From NCBI RefSeq assembly GCF_000512355.1, contig NZ_CP004006.1:186001-250000 (forward strand): a stretch of DNA of 64,000 nucleotides. The letters run 5' to 3'. The stretch is from Legionella oakridgensis ATCC 33761 = DSM 21215. Lineage in GTDB: Bacteria; Pseudomonadota; Gammaproteobacteria; Legionellales; Legionellaceae. Shown here piece after piece: positions 35,191 through 43,521 of this stretch. Position numbers and translations under genes: made by a program. The first letter of the stretch is position 1; every line of letters begins with the position of its first letter. The notes under the pieces were generated by a model. That model made no database searches and was not told the DNA's origin. It saw nothing but the letters and a program-made list of their open reading frames with translations.

Positions 35191-35798
35191 GTGTCTACTG
35201 AACTGATTATCCGCAATGCATTGTTTGATGAATTGTATTTAAGAAAATCAAAGGATTACACGCTGCTTTAAAAGTTGAGACAGCAACCTTGGATGATTAT
35301 CCTATTATCCAAAATATGGCATGATTTTATGTATACGAGCTCTCACGTAACTTTGGTTTTATTTCGGATGATTGGGCCTTACCTGCCGATGGTCTGTATG
35401 AAAGCTTTGATTTTAAAAATTACTTTGAGGAACCGACAAGAAAAGCCTTTCTTATCAAAGTAGGTAATGAATTGGCAGGTTTTGCTCTATTAAATCAAAA
35501 AGGACTGTATCCGGATACAGCATGGAATATGGGAGAATTTTTTATTACTGCTAGGTTTCAGGGCAAAGATTTAGGGTATTTGGCTGCTTCTGAACTATGG
35601 AAAATGCATCCAGAGCTATGGGAAGTTTCCATGATTCCGGAAAATAAGCAAGCACTTGTCTTTTGGCGCAAAACTATTTCAAGTGTTACAGTAGGCAATT
35701 ATCAGGAAGAAATTAAGACGATAAATTATGATCCGCATCAACCCCATTGGGTTTTAAGAAGACAATATTTAGTCAAGATCCAGATAGCCTTATCATGA
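35191..35798 (+). pseudogene. Interrupted GNAT acetyltransferase (in-frame TGA)
   Basis: Coding from about 35270 reads VETATLDDYPIIQNMA, then TGA at 35322-35324, then FYVYELSRNFGFISDDWALP and on without further breaks to 35798, including GEFFITARFQGKDLGYLAA (acetyl-CoA loop). Most relatives have Arg at the TGA position, one base away. The 26-codon frame from GTG 35191 joins it if one A is added at 35244-35247. Two lesions suggest a dead gene. A truncated product could start from TTG 35472. Confidence 0.6.
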
Positions 35799-35831
35799 TA
35801 AATTTTTGGCTTCTCCATCTAAAGATTTGCC

Positions 35832-36374
35832 ATGAAAATACTTGAATCAAAGCGCTTAATTTTACGCACCTTTGAAAAATCCGATCTTGATGCCATGACT
35901 GCGGTTAATCAAGATCCCAAAGTGTGTGAATATTTACCTTCAATTGGCAGCCGAGAAGAAACCGAAGAGTTAATCAACCGTATTATGAAACATCATCAGA
36001 AAAAAGGATTTTCTCTTTATGCTGTTGAATTAAAAATAACAGGGGAAATGATAGGTTTTCTTGGTTTGATGAGGCCATCTTTTGAAGCTCATTTTACCCC
36101 CGCAGTTGAAATTGGCTGGCGGCTTTCTTCCAAATACTGGAATCAAGGTTATGCAACAGAAGGAGCAGGTGCAGTTTTGCATTATGCATTTACTGTTCTA
36201 CAAATCCCTGAAATCGTTTCATTCACTGTCGTAAATAATTATGCTTCCAGGCGTGTGATGGAGAAAATTGGTTTAAAACATAACCCAGATGATGATTTTG
36301 ATCATCCAAAACTTGCTCTGGATAGCCCTTTAAGCAGACATGTACTATATCGACTCAAAAAATCAGACTATTAG
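35832..36374 (+). CDS. RimJ/RimL-type GNAT acetyltransferase
   Basis: A 180-residue acetyltransferase: MKILESKRLILRTFEKSDLD is the classical RimJ/RimL start, followed by IGFLGLM, AVEIGWRLSSKYWNQGYATE (acetyl-CoA loop with the preceding beta bulge) and NNYASRRVMEKIGLKH. Members acetylate ribosomal protein N-termini or small molecules. It is intact and stands a short distance from its neighbours. A plausible substrate cannot be given. Confidence 0.88.
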   Translation: MKILESKRLILRTFEKSDLDAMTAVNQDPKVCEYLPSIGSREETEELINRIMKHHQKKGFSLYAVELKITGEMIGFLGLMRPSFEAHFTPAVEIGWRLSSKYWNQGYATEGAGAVLHYAFTVLQIPEIVSFTVVNNYASRRVMEKIGLKHNPDDDFDHPKLALDSPLSRHVLYRLKKSDY

Positions 36375-36432
36375 ATAGAAATGAATCAGATAGTTTCAGA
36401 ACAGACTTACAATATGTGGGATTGAATTAAAC

Positions 36433-36935
36433 ATGAGTCAAATAAAAATACGCCTTTTTTCCCAAAAGGATATAGCTCAATTGGTCGATGAATTTGCACG
36501 TCACCATTGGCCTAAACCCAAATCGACGTTTGAATTGTATTGGCATGAACAAACTCTACATGAACGGACTATGTGGGTGGCTTTTTATAAAGACCAGCTT
36601 GCTGGTTATGCCACTTTAAAATGGGACTCCTGTTATCAACTTTTCCGAGAAAAAAAATTCCTGAAATTATGGACCTAAATGTGCTTCCTCCATATCGAAA
36701 CAAGGGGATTGGATCACAACTGCTAGAAATGGCTGAACAATTGGCCGCAACGCGCAGCGATGTTGTTGGCTTGGGTGTTGGACTATACCGCGATTATGGC
36801 AATGCACAAAAATTGTATATTAAAAAGGGGTACTCACCTGATGGGTATGGTCTAACTTATCAATATCAAGAGATTAAACCAGGAAGCAGTGTTCCAGTAG
36901 ATGATGATTTGGTTTTGTGGTTTACAAAAAATTGA
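36433..36935 (+). pseudogene. GNAT acetyltransferase, frameshifted in an A8 run
   Basis: The first frame (36433-36678) carries MSQIKIRLFSQKDIAQLVDE to CYQLFREKK; the second continues IPEIMDLNVLPPYRNKGIGS, QLLEMAEQLAATRSDVVGLG and AQKLYIKKGYSPDGYGLTYQ to 36935. One extra A in the run at 36650-36657 restores a 167-residue GNAT. The acetyl-CoA loop RNKGIGSQLL is intact in the second frame. As written, neither half is functional. Confidence 0.75.
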
Positions 36936-36943
36936 AATCATCA

Positions 36944-37461
36944 ATGGAGCTTGATGTTAGTACACACCTAGATCAAAAGCCATTAGAAACTCAAGGAAAA
37001 TGCCAGATTAGATTTGTTGAAAAAATAGATGAGGCTACTGAGAAAAAATGACTAAGGACCTCATTGCTTATGAAGCAAGGCACGGTATTGATGTCAATTA
37101 CCAACGATTTTCAGTGGTTATTTCCAATGAAAATGAGCAGATTCTTGGCGTTATTAATGCCTATACTGCGTTTGCAGAAATTTATGTTGATGATATCTGG
37201 GTGGACAGTGCCTACCGTGGCAAAGGCTATGGTAGGCAGTTATTGTCAGCCCTTGAAAATCATTTTAAAGGCCAGGGGTTTAATAATATCAATTTAGTGA
37301 CCAGTGCTTTTCAAGCGCCGGAATTTTATAAGAAGTGTGGCTTTACGGCAGAATTCACGAGAATAAATAAAAAAAATCCTAAATTAAGTAAGACTTTTTT
37401 CGTAAAGTTTTTTAACGAAGATTCTGAGATGAAAGGGATTCTGAAGTCTGCATTTACGTAA
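36944..37461 (+). pseudogene. GNAT acetyltransferase, frameshifted in an A6 run
   Basis: From ATG 36944 the frame reads MELDVSTHLDQKPLETQGKC and IRFVEKIDEATEKK before a TGA. One extra A at 37043-37048 continues into MTKDLIAYEARHGIDVNYQR, DDIWVDSAYRGKGYGRQLL (acetyl-CoA loop) and APEFYKKCGFTAEF to 37461. The second part (137 residues from ATG 37048) contains the whole catalytic core and could still be made if that ATG is used; it has a weak ribosome site. Confidence 0.7.
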
Positions 37462-37500
37462 ATAAAAACAATTGGAACCATTTATAACTTAGCAATTATT

Positions 37501-38372
37501 ATGAATATTCAAAAGCTGTCTAAAGCGCATATTGGCATACTTAATGATTATCTTGATAACCATGTTGAAACATGTATGTTCATTAGAAGCAATTTATATC
37601 ACTCCGGTATTGAATATCAAAATACTCCTTATCATGGAGAATACTGGGCTTCATTTGATGATGCCAATAACATTAATGGTGTGTTGGTCCATTATTGGAA
37701 TGGCAATTTGATGATGCAAGCAGAAAACAATAATATATTATATGCATTAATTAATAGATACAAAACTAATCAAATAAAGCCTATAGCTGGAATATTGGGG
37801 GATGACTCTCAAGCGGGTTTTGTTATTCAATCTCTAGATATTAAACCATCACAATTTGCTATAAATTACACAGAAGACTTATTTTCACTCTCGCTTAATC
37901 ATTTAAATGTACCGGAAAAAGCGAAAGAGAATAGCTTTCAGCTGAGATCAATAGAACAGTGTGACATTTCAATACTCAAAAGATGGTTCATTGATTATAA
38001 AATTGAAGCTTTAGGTGCTACATCCTCTCCAGAGTTAGAAATTGAAGTTTTAGATGAAATTAATGATGAAAGCGTTAATAAAAATAGATGGGTTTTATAC
38101 TACAAAATAATCCGGTATCGCTATGTGGGTTTAATGCTCATATGCAAGATATCGTTCAAATTGGCCCAGTATATACGCCACCAGAATTAAGGAATAAAGG
38201 ATATGCAAAAGTCATCGTGGCCCTCTGCTTGAATCGAGCAAAAATGAACCAAGTTGATAATGCAATACTTTTTACCAACAATCCTCCTGCTACACATGTA
38301 TACCGCTCATTAGGCTTTCAAGTCATAGGGCAATTCCGATTGGCTATATTAAAAAAGCCAGTATCGTTATAG
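37501..38372 (+). pseudogene. Two-lobe GNAT acetyltransferase, frameshifted
   Basis: The protein would have about 290 residues: an N-terminal lobe (MNIQKLSKAHIGILNDYLDN ... YHGEYWASFDDANNINGVLV) and a C-terminal GNAT lobe. The first frame reads to NRWVLYYK, then coding continues in the next frame with CGFNAHMQDIVQIGPVYTPP, ELRNKGYAKVIVALCLNRAK and THVYRSLGFQVIGQF to 38372. One added A in the run at 38104-38107 restores it. The acetyl-CoA loop is in the second part. Confidence 0.75.
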
Positions 38373-38411
38373 CATCGTTATCATTAGTCATTTGTTGCCT
38401 ATTACACATCC

Positions 38412-38927
38412 ATGACTGACTTTTTAATAACCAAGCGCCTAACCATCAGCTACACTGAACAAAGTCATTTTGATGATATTCTTCGATTACGTGCCGATCC
38501 TCAAGTTCAGCGATATACTACCCAGAAACAACAGAGTCGCAAAGACATGGAAAGGTTTATGGAAATGATTCTGCTCTATCAAGATAAGCATGGCCATGGC
38601 ATGGCTTCTGTTTTCTTAAGCGATAGCGGGGAATTTATTGGCCAAGCTGGCATATTCCACATTGGACATTATGACTTACAGCCAGAAATAGAAATAGGTT
38701 ATCGATTCCATAAAAAATACTGGGATAAAGGTTATGCAACAGAAGTTGTAACAGCACTGGCTAAATGAGGATTTCAACATCTCGATATCGACACAATTGT
38801 CTCATTTGTTGAGCCTGAAAATATTGCTTCAAAAAGAGTTCTAGAAAAATGTAATTTCCAATTCATAGGTATTGAGGAATGTTATTATGGCCTCTTTGAA
38901 AGGTATGAGAGACACAAAGATAAATAA
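38412..38927 (+). pseudogene. RimJ/RimL-type GNAT with an in-frame TGA
   Basis: The frame MTDFLITKRLTISYTEQSHF ... IEIGYRFHKKYWDKGYATEV runs to ALAK, then TGA at 38766-38768, and continues in the same frame with GFQHLDIDTIVSFVEPENIA and SKRVLEKCNFQFIGIEECYY to TAA 38927. The second part is needed for the fold, so this is a nonsense mutation in an otherwise complete 171-codon gene. Confidence 0.75.
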
Positions 38928-38991
38928 GTAATGAGTCCTCTTTTGAGAGGCGTTGACCTCATTAAAGATGAAATTTTTATACGATTAAAAA

Positions 38992-39828
38992 ATGGTCGAT
39001 TATTTTATGCTTAATAACAATGTTGTGAATCAGCAACTGAGTGCGTGCCTAGAAATATTAACAAATGTCTTAGGAGCTGATTTACTGGGTGTTTACCTTT
39101 ATGGTTCTTATCTTGTTGGCGGTTTACAAAAATATAGTGATATTGACTTATTTGTTATAACAAACCGTTCCACTACAACAGAAGAAAAAATAGAGCTAAC
39201 TAACCACCTTCTTCAAATATCTGGTATTTACATGAAAGGCACCAAGCCACCCATTGAAATGACGTTTGTAGAAAAAGCAGCAGTAAACCCTTGGCATTAT
39301 CCTCCTCTTTTTGATTTCCAATATGGTGAGTGGCTGCGCGAATCTTTTGAAATGGGAAATTTCGAACCATGGCAGAGTCGAGAAATGCCAGACCTCGCTT
39401 TGATTATCACTCAAATCTTATTGAAGAGTCATACATTATGGGGAGAAGAACCTGAACAATTGTTAGTACCTGTCCCATACCAAGACTTTATAAAAGCTAT
39501 GCTCAACGATGTGGATAGACTGGCAGCTGATCTTGAAGAGGATACTCGAAATGTATTGCTAACCATCGCACGAATTTGGAGCACCTTAGAAACTAATATG
39601 ATTAGCTCCAAGCCAGATGCAGCTGACTGGGTGATTGAACGCTTACCTTCGAAATACCGACCTGTGATGAAAAGAGCCAAATCAATATGTACAGGTGATG
39701 AAGAAGAGCATTGGGATGATCTCGATGGATTTGTAAAAACATGTGCAGATTTTATGTTAAGTAGAATAAATGAGCGAAAATTATCAATAAATTTGAAAGC
39801 TCCCTCCAATCAAATAAAACTGGCTTAG
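38992..39828 (+). CDS. Aminoglycoside nucleotidyltransferase, AadA/ANT(9)-like
   Basis: A 278-residue protein with the nucleotidyltransferase signature VYLYGSYLVGGLQKYSDIDL (Gly-Ser and paired Asp) near residue 35-54 and the ANT C-terminal helical domain (LLTIARIWSTLETNMISSKP, DAADWVIERLP). AadA enzymes adenylylate streptomycin and spectinomycin. The length is right, and the catalytic Asp pair is kept. Start could be ATG 38992 or 39007; neither has a strong ribosome site. It closes the GNAT array and, with the AAC(6')-like gene, hints at aminoglycoside tolerance; activity is unproven. Confidence 0.85.
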   Translation: MVDYFMLNNNVVNQQLSACLEILTNVLGADLLGVYLYGSYLVGGLQKYSDIDLFVITNRSTTTEEKIELTNHLLQISGIYMKGTKPPIEMTFVEKAAVNPWHYPPLFDFQYGEWLRESFEMGNFEPWQSREMPDLALIITQILLKSHTLWGEEPEQLLVPVPYQDFIKAMLNDVDRLAADLEEDTRNVLLTIARIWSTLETNMISSKPDAADWVIERLPSKYRPVMKRAKSICTGDEEEHWDDLDGFVKTCADFMLSRINERKLSINLKAPSNQIKLA

Positions 39829-39831
39829 TGT

Positions 39832-40269
39832 CTATATACCATCTCTGAGTCTCTTTGCATCAATAAACAGCTGGTTACACTCATCTACCATCACCCCACC
39901 AAGTAAATGACAGCTATAAAAATCTGGTGTTTTGGATAAAACTTCCTCAGCTCCAACCTGAATCTGTCGACCAAATAACTCATGCGAAAATGCAATCGAA
40001 GAACCATAAATTACTTTAGGAATTATCGCCCAATAGATTGCCGCAGCACACATCGGACAAGGTTCCGCAGTATAAAGACTTAATTTACTGCGGTCACCAT
40101 CAAACCCGTTATTATATAAGTCATGAATAACAGATAGTTCCCCGTGCATTAATGGGTGGTTATGTGCGCTATTAACCGATTTTACAAGGATGTCTTTATC
40201 ATCATAGACAATAATAATAAAAATCCTTTTTATTTGTTTTGATCTCCGATAAGCACCAAAAATTAATAC
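39832..40269 (-). pseudogene. Nucleoside/tRNA deaminase-like protein lacking its start
   Basis: The minus strand encodes IIIVYDDKDILVKSVNSAHN, then HPLMHGELSVIHDLYNN with the His and Glu of the zinc site and TAEPCPMCAAAIYWA with its two cysteines. This is the cytidine/guanine/tRNA-adenosine deaminase fold. The frame is open back to 40269 but has no start there, and the hairpin 40242-40280 interrupts the expected N-terminus. A shorter 105-residue product from ATG 40149 would keep the zinc ligands but lose the first strands. Confidence 0.65.
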
Positions 40270-40280
40270 TTATCGGAGAT
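40242..40280. repeat. Hairpin with 12-bp arms
   Basis: ATCTCCGATAAG (40242-40253) and its exact complement (40269-40280) are separated by 15 bases. It resembles the hairpin at 20007-20065 in motif (ATCTCC/GGAGAT) and in loop sequence (AATACTTA). It may be a small mobile or regulatory repeat; it marks the point where the deaminase gene was cut. Confidence 0.5.
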
Positions 40281-40333
40281 GATTTCAAATATCCTGCCCA
40301 AATATACACATAACATCCTGAATTTTACTTTAA

Positions 40334-40407
40334 TGATTAATAAAGCTTACATTTATTAATCAAATTTAAGTGATATAATGATTAATAAAAGATAAGGTTA
40401 TTAATCA
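40334..40407. promoter_or_regulatory. Palindromic operators around the fic promoter
   Basis: TGATTAATAAA and its complement form an 11-bp-arm palindrome at 40334-40362, and TGATTAATA with its complement a 9-bp-arm one at 40379-40407, ending on the fic start codon. A TATAAT box (40374-40379) lies between them. The arrangement suggests autoregulation, as in toxin-antitoxin operons. Confidence 0.55.
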
Positions 40408-41349
40408 TGGCTTGGAACTGGCAATTAAAAAATTGGCCGAATTTTACGTGGAATGAAGACAATTTAGAAAAATATGAGCACGAATTTATTTTAAGTGCAG
40501 GTGTTATTATTGGTTCATCTGAGCACATTTCAAAAGAAGATAAGCAAGAATTATTTGTACAATTGTTATCTTCTGAAGCAGTGGATACTTCTTTAATAGA
40601 GGGTGAGCATTTAAATCGAGATAGTGTTCAGTCATCTATTAAAAAAGAGCTGGGATTGTCGGTAGATGGTAAAAAATCGACGCCTGCTGAGAGAAGTATC
40701 GCGATGATGATGGTTGATTTATACTGCACAATTGATGAACCATTGACGCATGAAACATTATATCATTGGCACAGGTTGTTAATGAGGCATGATCATCGTA
40801 TAGAAGTGGTTGGGGCATATCGCACGCATGAAGAACCAATGGAAATTGTATCTGGTCCTGATTATGCAAAGAAAGTCCATTTTGTAGCGCCACCATCAAA
40901 AACTGTGCCAGATGAAATGAGTTGGTTTATAAAGTGGTTTGAAGATACATCACCCAATGGAAATAATCCATTACTTTCACTCACAAGAGCGGGTATTGCT
41001 CATTTATGGTTTGAAAGTATTCATCCTTTTGAAGATGGGAATGGTCGCACAACAAAATACTAAGTCATGGGTTCATTGGATCATTGAGAAGGTCAGATTT
41101 ATGCGCAAGGCTCAAGGTCTAATTAATGAACGCCAAGAAAAAGTATTGCTTCGTTTATTTCGAGCAGGCCCAGATGGATTTATTGGTGGTTTGAGTGCAA
41201 AAAATTATATGAGTATTTCAGGTACTACGATTGCCACCACGACAAGGGATTTACGAGACTTGGTTGAGAAAAACTTGCTCAGAAAAACAGGTGAACGCAA
41301 ATCAACCCGATATTATTTGAACATCAGTATGTCAGGCAAGCAAACGTGA
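40407..41349 (+). pseudogene. Fic-family protein with internal deletion
   Basis: The N-terminal part (MAWNWQLKNWPNFTWNEDNL) is the DUF4172 domain found ahead of Fic domains, and SLIEGEHLNRDSV resembles the inhibitory S/TxxxEG motif. The Fic motif HPFEDGNGR is present near residue 209, but right after it the frame ends at 41063. Coding resumes in another frame with QQNTKSWVHWIIEKVRFM and the C-terminal winged helix to 41349. About 60-65 residues after the motif are missing by comparison with relatives I know. Fic enzymes AMPylate proteins. This copy is probably inactive. Confidence 0.8.
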
Positions 41350-41392
41350 GCAAAAACTTGCCATTTTGTATCCTGAAGGATACAATTAATAC

Positions 41393-41628
41393 ATGAAAGA
41401 AATAAAAAGAAAAACAATAAAGATTTATCAAAAGGATAATGGCGATTGCCCTTTTATTTTATGGCTGGAGTCATTAAATTTGGCTCAGGCTATCGAGTTT
41501 ATTATAGCGAGTTGGATGATGTGATCGTCCTTTTGCTCTGCGCTGGTGATAAGAAGTCACAAAGCAGCGACATTAAGCAGGCAAAAGAATATTTAAAAGA
41601 TTATTTGAAGGGAGAGAATCATGATTAA
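41393..41628 (+). pseudogene. Addiction-module killer (RelE/HigB-like) toxin, internally deleted
   Basis: ATG 41393 gives MKEIKRKTIKIYQKDNGDCP then FILWLESL, the start of a RelE-type addiction toxin. The end of the toxin, FGSGYRVYYSELDDVIVLLL then CAGDKKSQSSDIKQAKEYLK, follows in a different frame to 41628. The roughly 40 central residues are lost. The antidote gene at 41621 overlaps the end and is intact, so only the antidote remains. Confidence 0.75.
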
Positions 41629-41935
41629 GAGTATTGATTATCATGATTATTTGATTGAATCCTTAAAAGAACCCTCTGAGGCAGCTGGATACTTAAATGC
41701 AGCGCTTGATGATGGTGATATCGATGGTTTTTTGGAAGCGCTGCGTAATGTAGTAGAGGCTCATGGCGGTATGACTAAATTATCTGAGAAAACATCTAAA
41801 GGGAGAAACAGTCTCTATAAAACGATATCCAGTAATGGAAACCCTTATTTAAGAAATACTAATGAAATCTTGCATGCATTGGGATTTCATTTATCCATTA
41901 CACCAAATGGTTCGGGCCACCGAAAACGCGCTTAA
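41621..41935 (+). CDS. Addiction-module antidote (XRE family)
   Basis: A 104-residue antitoxin: KEPSEAAGYLNAALDDGDID, then the helix-turn-helix GGMTKLSEKTSKGRNSLYKT and ISSNGNPYLRNTNEILHALG. It belongs to the putative addiction module antidote family paired with RelE-like killers. GGGAGAG precedes the ATG. Its first half is nearly identical to the broken copy at 21984-22244, and the DNA after both stops is alike up to an attachment repeat. Confidence 0.88.
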   Translation: MIKSIDYHDYLIESLKEPSEAAGYLNAALDDGDIDGFLEALRNVVEAHGGMTKLSEKTSKGRNSLYKTISSNGNPYLRNTNEILHALGFHLSITPNGSGHRKRA

Positions 41936-42000
41936 AACTACCCATTTTCTGCCCAAAAAAGTTGGGATAAAAATAAAATGCAGCAATATCAATAGATTAC

Positions 42001-42035
42001 GAAAAATTGTCGCAGGTTCGATTCCCGATGCCTAC
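42001..42035 (+). repeat. att: Attachment-site repeat 5
   Basis: GAAAAATTGTCGCAGGTTCG then ATTCCCGATGCCTAC: a mutated T-arm and acceptor. The left flank, CAATATCAATAGATTAC, matches copy 1 (CAATAGCTTAT) and follows an antidote gene in both cases. The right flank, ATAACTTGTTGATTT, matches copy 4. Confidence 0.65.
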
Positions 42036-42228
42036 ATATAACTTGTTGATTTTATTAATTTTATATGTCGCCTATAGCTCCGCGGGGCTCCAGTGGGTCG
42101 TGAATAAAAGCTCCGCTCAGAAAAATATTGAATCATTAACGATCATTTTAAAATTCACGTTAACTATATGATTTTTTATGGTTTTTGATGGCCTTTCGTT
42201 GTTTATCATGATCTGGGCCAAAATCAGG
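42036..42228 (-). pseudogene. Traces of an integrase 3' end between two attachment repeats
   Basis: The minus strand at about 42065-42130 still encodes AFIHDPLEPRG, which corresponds to the tail AFFGEINPLEPRG of the integrase remnant at 31127-31617. Further right, DNA like the integrase arm-site flank of copies 2 and 4 (GGCCTTTCGTTGTTTATCATGA) leads into repeat 6. No other gene is visible in 41936-42517 apart from repeats and the promoter of the next operon. Confidence 0.5.
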
Positions 42229-42255
42229 TGTAGCGGGTTCGATCCCCCCGTCCAA
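42229..42255 (+). repeat. att: Attachment-site repeat 6 (degenerate)
   Basis: TGTAGCGGGTTCGATCCCCC then CGTCCA keeps the T-arm core. The left flank resembles copies 2 and 4, and the right flank (ACTTATTGATTTTTAATAA) resembles all the others. It is only about 200 bases from copy 5, the remains of an element that has almost vanished. Confidence 0.6.
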
Positions 42256-42481
42256 ACAACTTATTGATTTTTAATAATTTTTAATAAAAACGCTCCCGCT
42301 GATTTTTGTTTCTTTGAAATAAATATTTAAATTGTAACTTGACATTAAAAAAATTGAGAAGTTGTCTTCAAGAATATAGCGATAATTAAAATTCTTAAGC
42401 GGTTTGTTAACAACTATTCCTCATTATACGTTGAAAATAATTCTTTTATTGACGCGCACTTGAAATTTTTCCTACTTATGG

Positions 42482-42501
42482 TATTCTTAAAAGTAAGAAT
42501 A
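42482..42501. promoter_or_regulatory. Palindromic operator of the CopG/MazF module
   Basis: TATTCTTA-AAAG-TAAGAATA is a palindrome with 8-bp arms, followed directly by AAGGAGGA, a very strong ribosome site for the antitoxin at 42518. Position and symmetry fit binding by a ribbon-helix-helix antitoxin. Confidence 0.55.
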
Positions 42502-42517
42502 TAAGGAGGAAGATATT

Positions 42518-42745
42518 ATGCTTGTTCAAAAACTATCTATTTCCTTGCCTCAACAGCAATGTGAATTTATTGAAAATTACCTTGTCGATCATCATCTAAA
42601 AAGTCGCTCTGAGGTTATTAAAGAAGCACTTTATTTGTTGCAACAAAAGCAACTTGAAGCTTATTACAGAGAGGCGAATCAGGAGGTTGATTTAGCATTT
42701 GAGAATACATCTTTAGATGGACTTGAAGAAAATGAAACGTGGTGA
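42518..42745 (+). CDS. Ribbon-helix-helix (ParD/CopG-like) antitoxin
   Basis: A 75-residue protein with the pattern KLSISLPQQQCEFIENYL then LKSRSEVIKEALYLLQQKQL, the strand-helix-helix fold of ParD/CopG antitoxins, and an acidic tail (ENTSLDGLEENETW) that would wrap the toxin. Its stop overlaps the mazF start by 14 bases. It appears intact, while its partner is frameshifted. Confidence 0.85.
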   Translation: MLVQKLSISLPQQQCEFIENYLVDHHLKSRSEVIKEALYLLQQKQLEAYYREANQEVDLAFENTSLDGLEENETW

Positions 42746-43072
42746 GATTTATTATGCTGATTTAGATCCTACAGTGGGCGATGAAACTAAAAAATTCGCC
42801 CGGTACTTATTATAAGTAATAATGCTAATAACAATGTTGCTAACACAATTACCATTGTGCCAATTACATCAAATGTAAATAAAGTTTATCCATTTGAAGT
42901 CCTGCTTAACAGTAATGATAGTGGCTTGTCAAAAACTTCAAAAGCCCAATGTCATCAAATTAGAACTATTTCAAAAAATAGAATTTCTAACATGAAGGTT
43001 CAGGGCATCGTTAGCAATTTAATCCTATCTAAGATCAATTCTGCATTAAAGTTACACTTAGATCTACCTTGA
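42732..43072 (+). pseudogene. mazF: MazF/PemK-type mRNA interferase, frameshifted
   Basis: ATG 42732 reads MKRGEIYYADLDPTVGDETKK, the standard MazF start, but runs into TAA at 42813. One additional A in the run at 42789-42794 gives IRPVLIISNNANNN and then TITIVPITSNVNKVYPFEVL ... QIRTISKNRISNMK to 43072, a full 113-residue toxin. As written it is inactive, consistent with relaxed selection on an old module. Confidence 0.8.
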
Positions 43073-43350
43073 TGATTCGAGTTTTTATCTTTAGGCCTGA
43101 TTAATCCTAAATCTGGACTTGTAGGTTGGTTGGCCTTGCTATCAATATGATAGCTCTAACCGATCAGCATGACTCCATTTTCCTTAAAACGATCCATTAT
43201 TGTCTGTGTCCCAAAAACACATAAAAAAATGAGTAAATCCAAGGTGAAACTATAAACATTTCATATCACTGTGCCTTTATTAAATACTGGAATTTTTTGT
43301 AGAAAATATTTCAATTGTCTAAAATTTAAGAAATAATTCTTTAAATTCTT

Positions 43351-43380
43351 TGTGAGTGGGTTCGATTCCTGTCTACATCA
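43351..43380 (+). repeat. att: Attachment-site repeat 7 (most degenerate)
   Basis: GAGTGGGTTCGATTCCTGTC then TACATCA keeps the loop TTCGATTCC of the T-arm, and the right flank TAATTTATTGTTTTTAAAA is like the other copies. It is the last copy; genes to the right look chromosomal. The gap 43073-43521 holds nothing else I can name. Confidence 0.5.
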
Positions 43381-43521
43381 TAATTTATTGTTTTTAAAAA
43401 ATTTTTTATATATTTCTCCTTCAAAGAGTTCGCATGGGTTTCTTCTCTAGTTTAAATTTATCAAATAGACCTTAGTTTATATGAAATCCCATTTCACAAC
43501 GCGATGGATTTCTTAGCAATT

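Noticed and set aside
35322-38768. TGA read as selenocysteine or tryptophan
   Set aside because: Other genes here end normally at TGA, and GNATs are not selenoproteins; nonsense mutation is simpler.
31915-39828. Integron cassette array
   Set aside because: Small same-strand resistance-like genes suggested it, but no integron integrase and no attC-like imperfect palindromes of the expected form were seen between genes.
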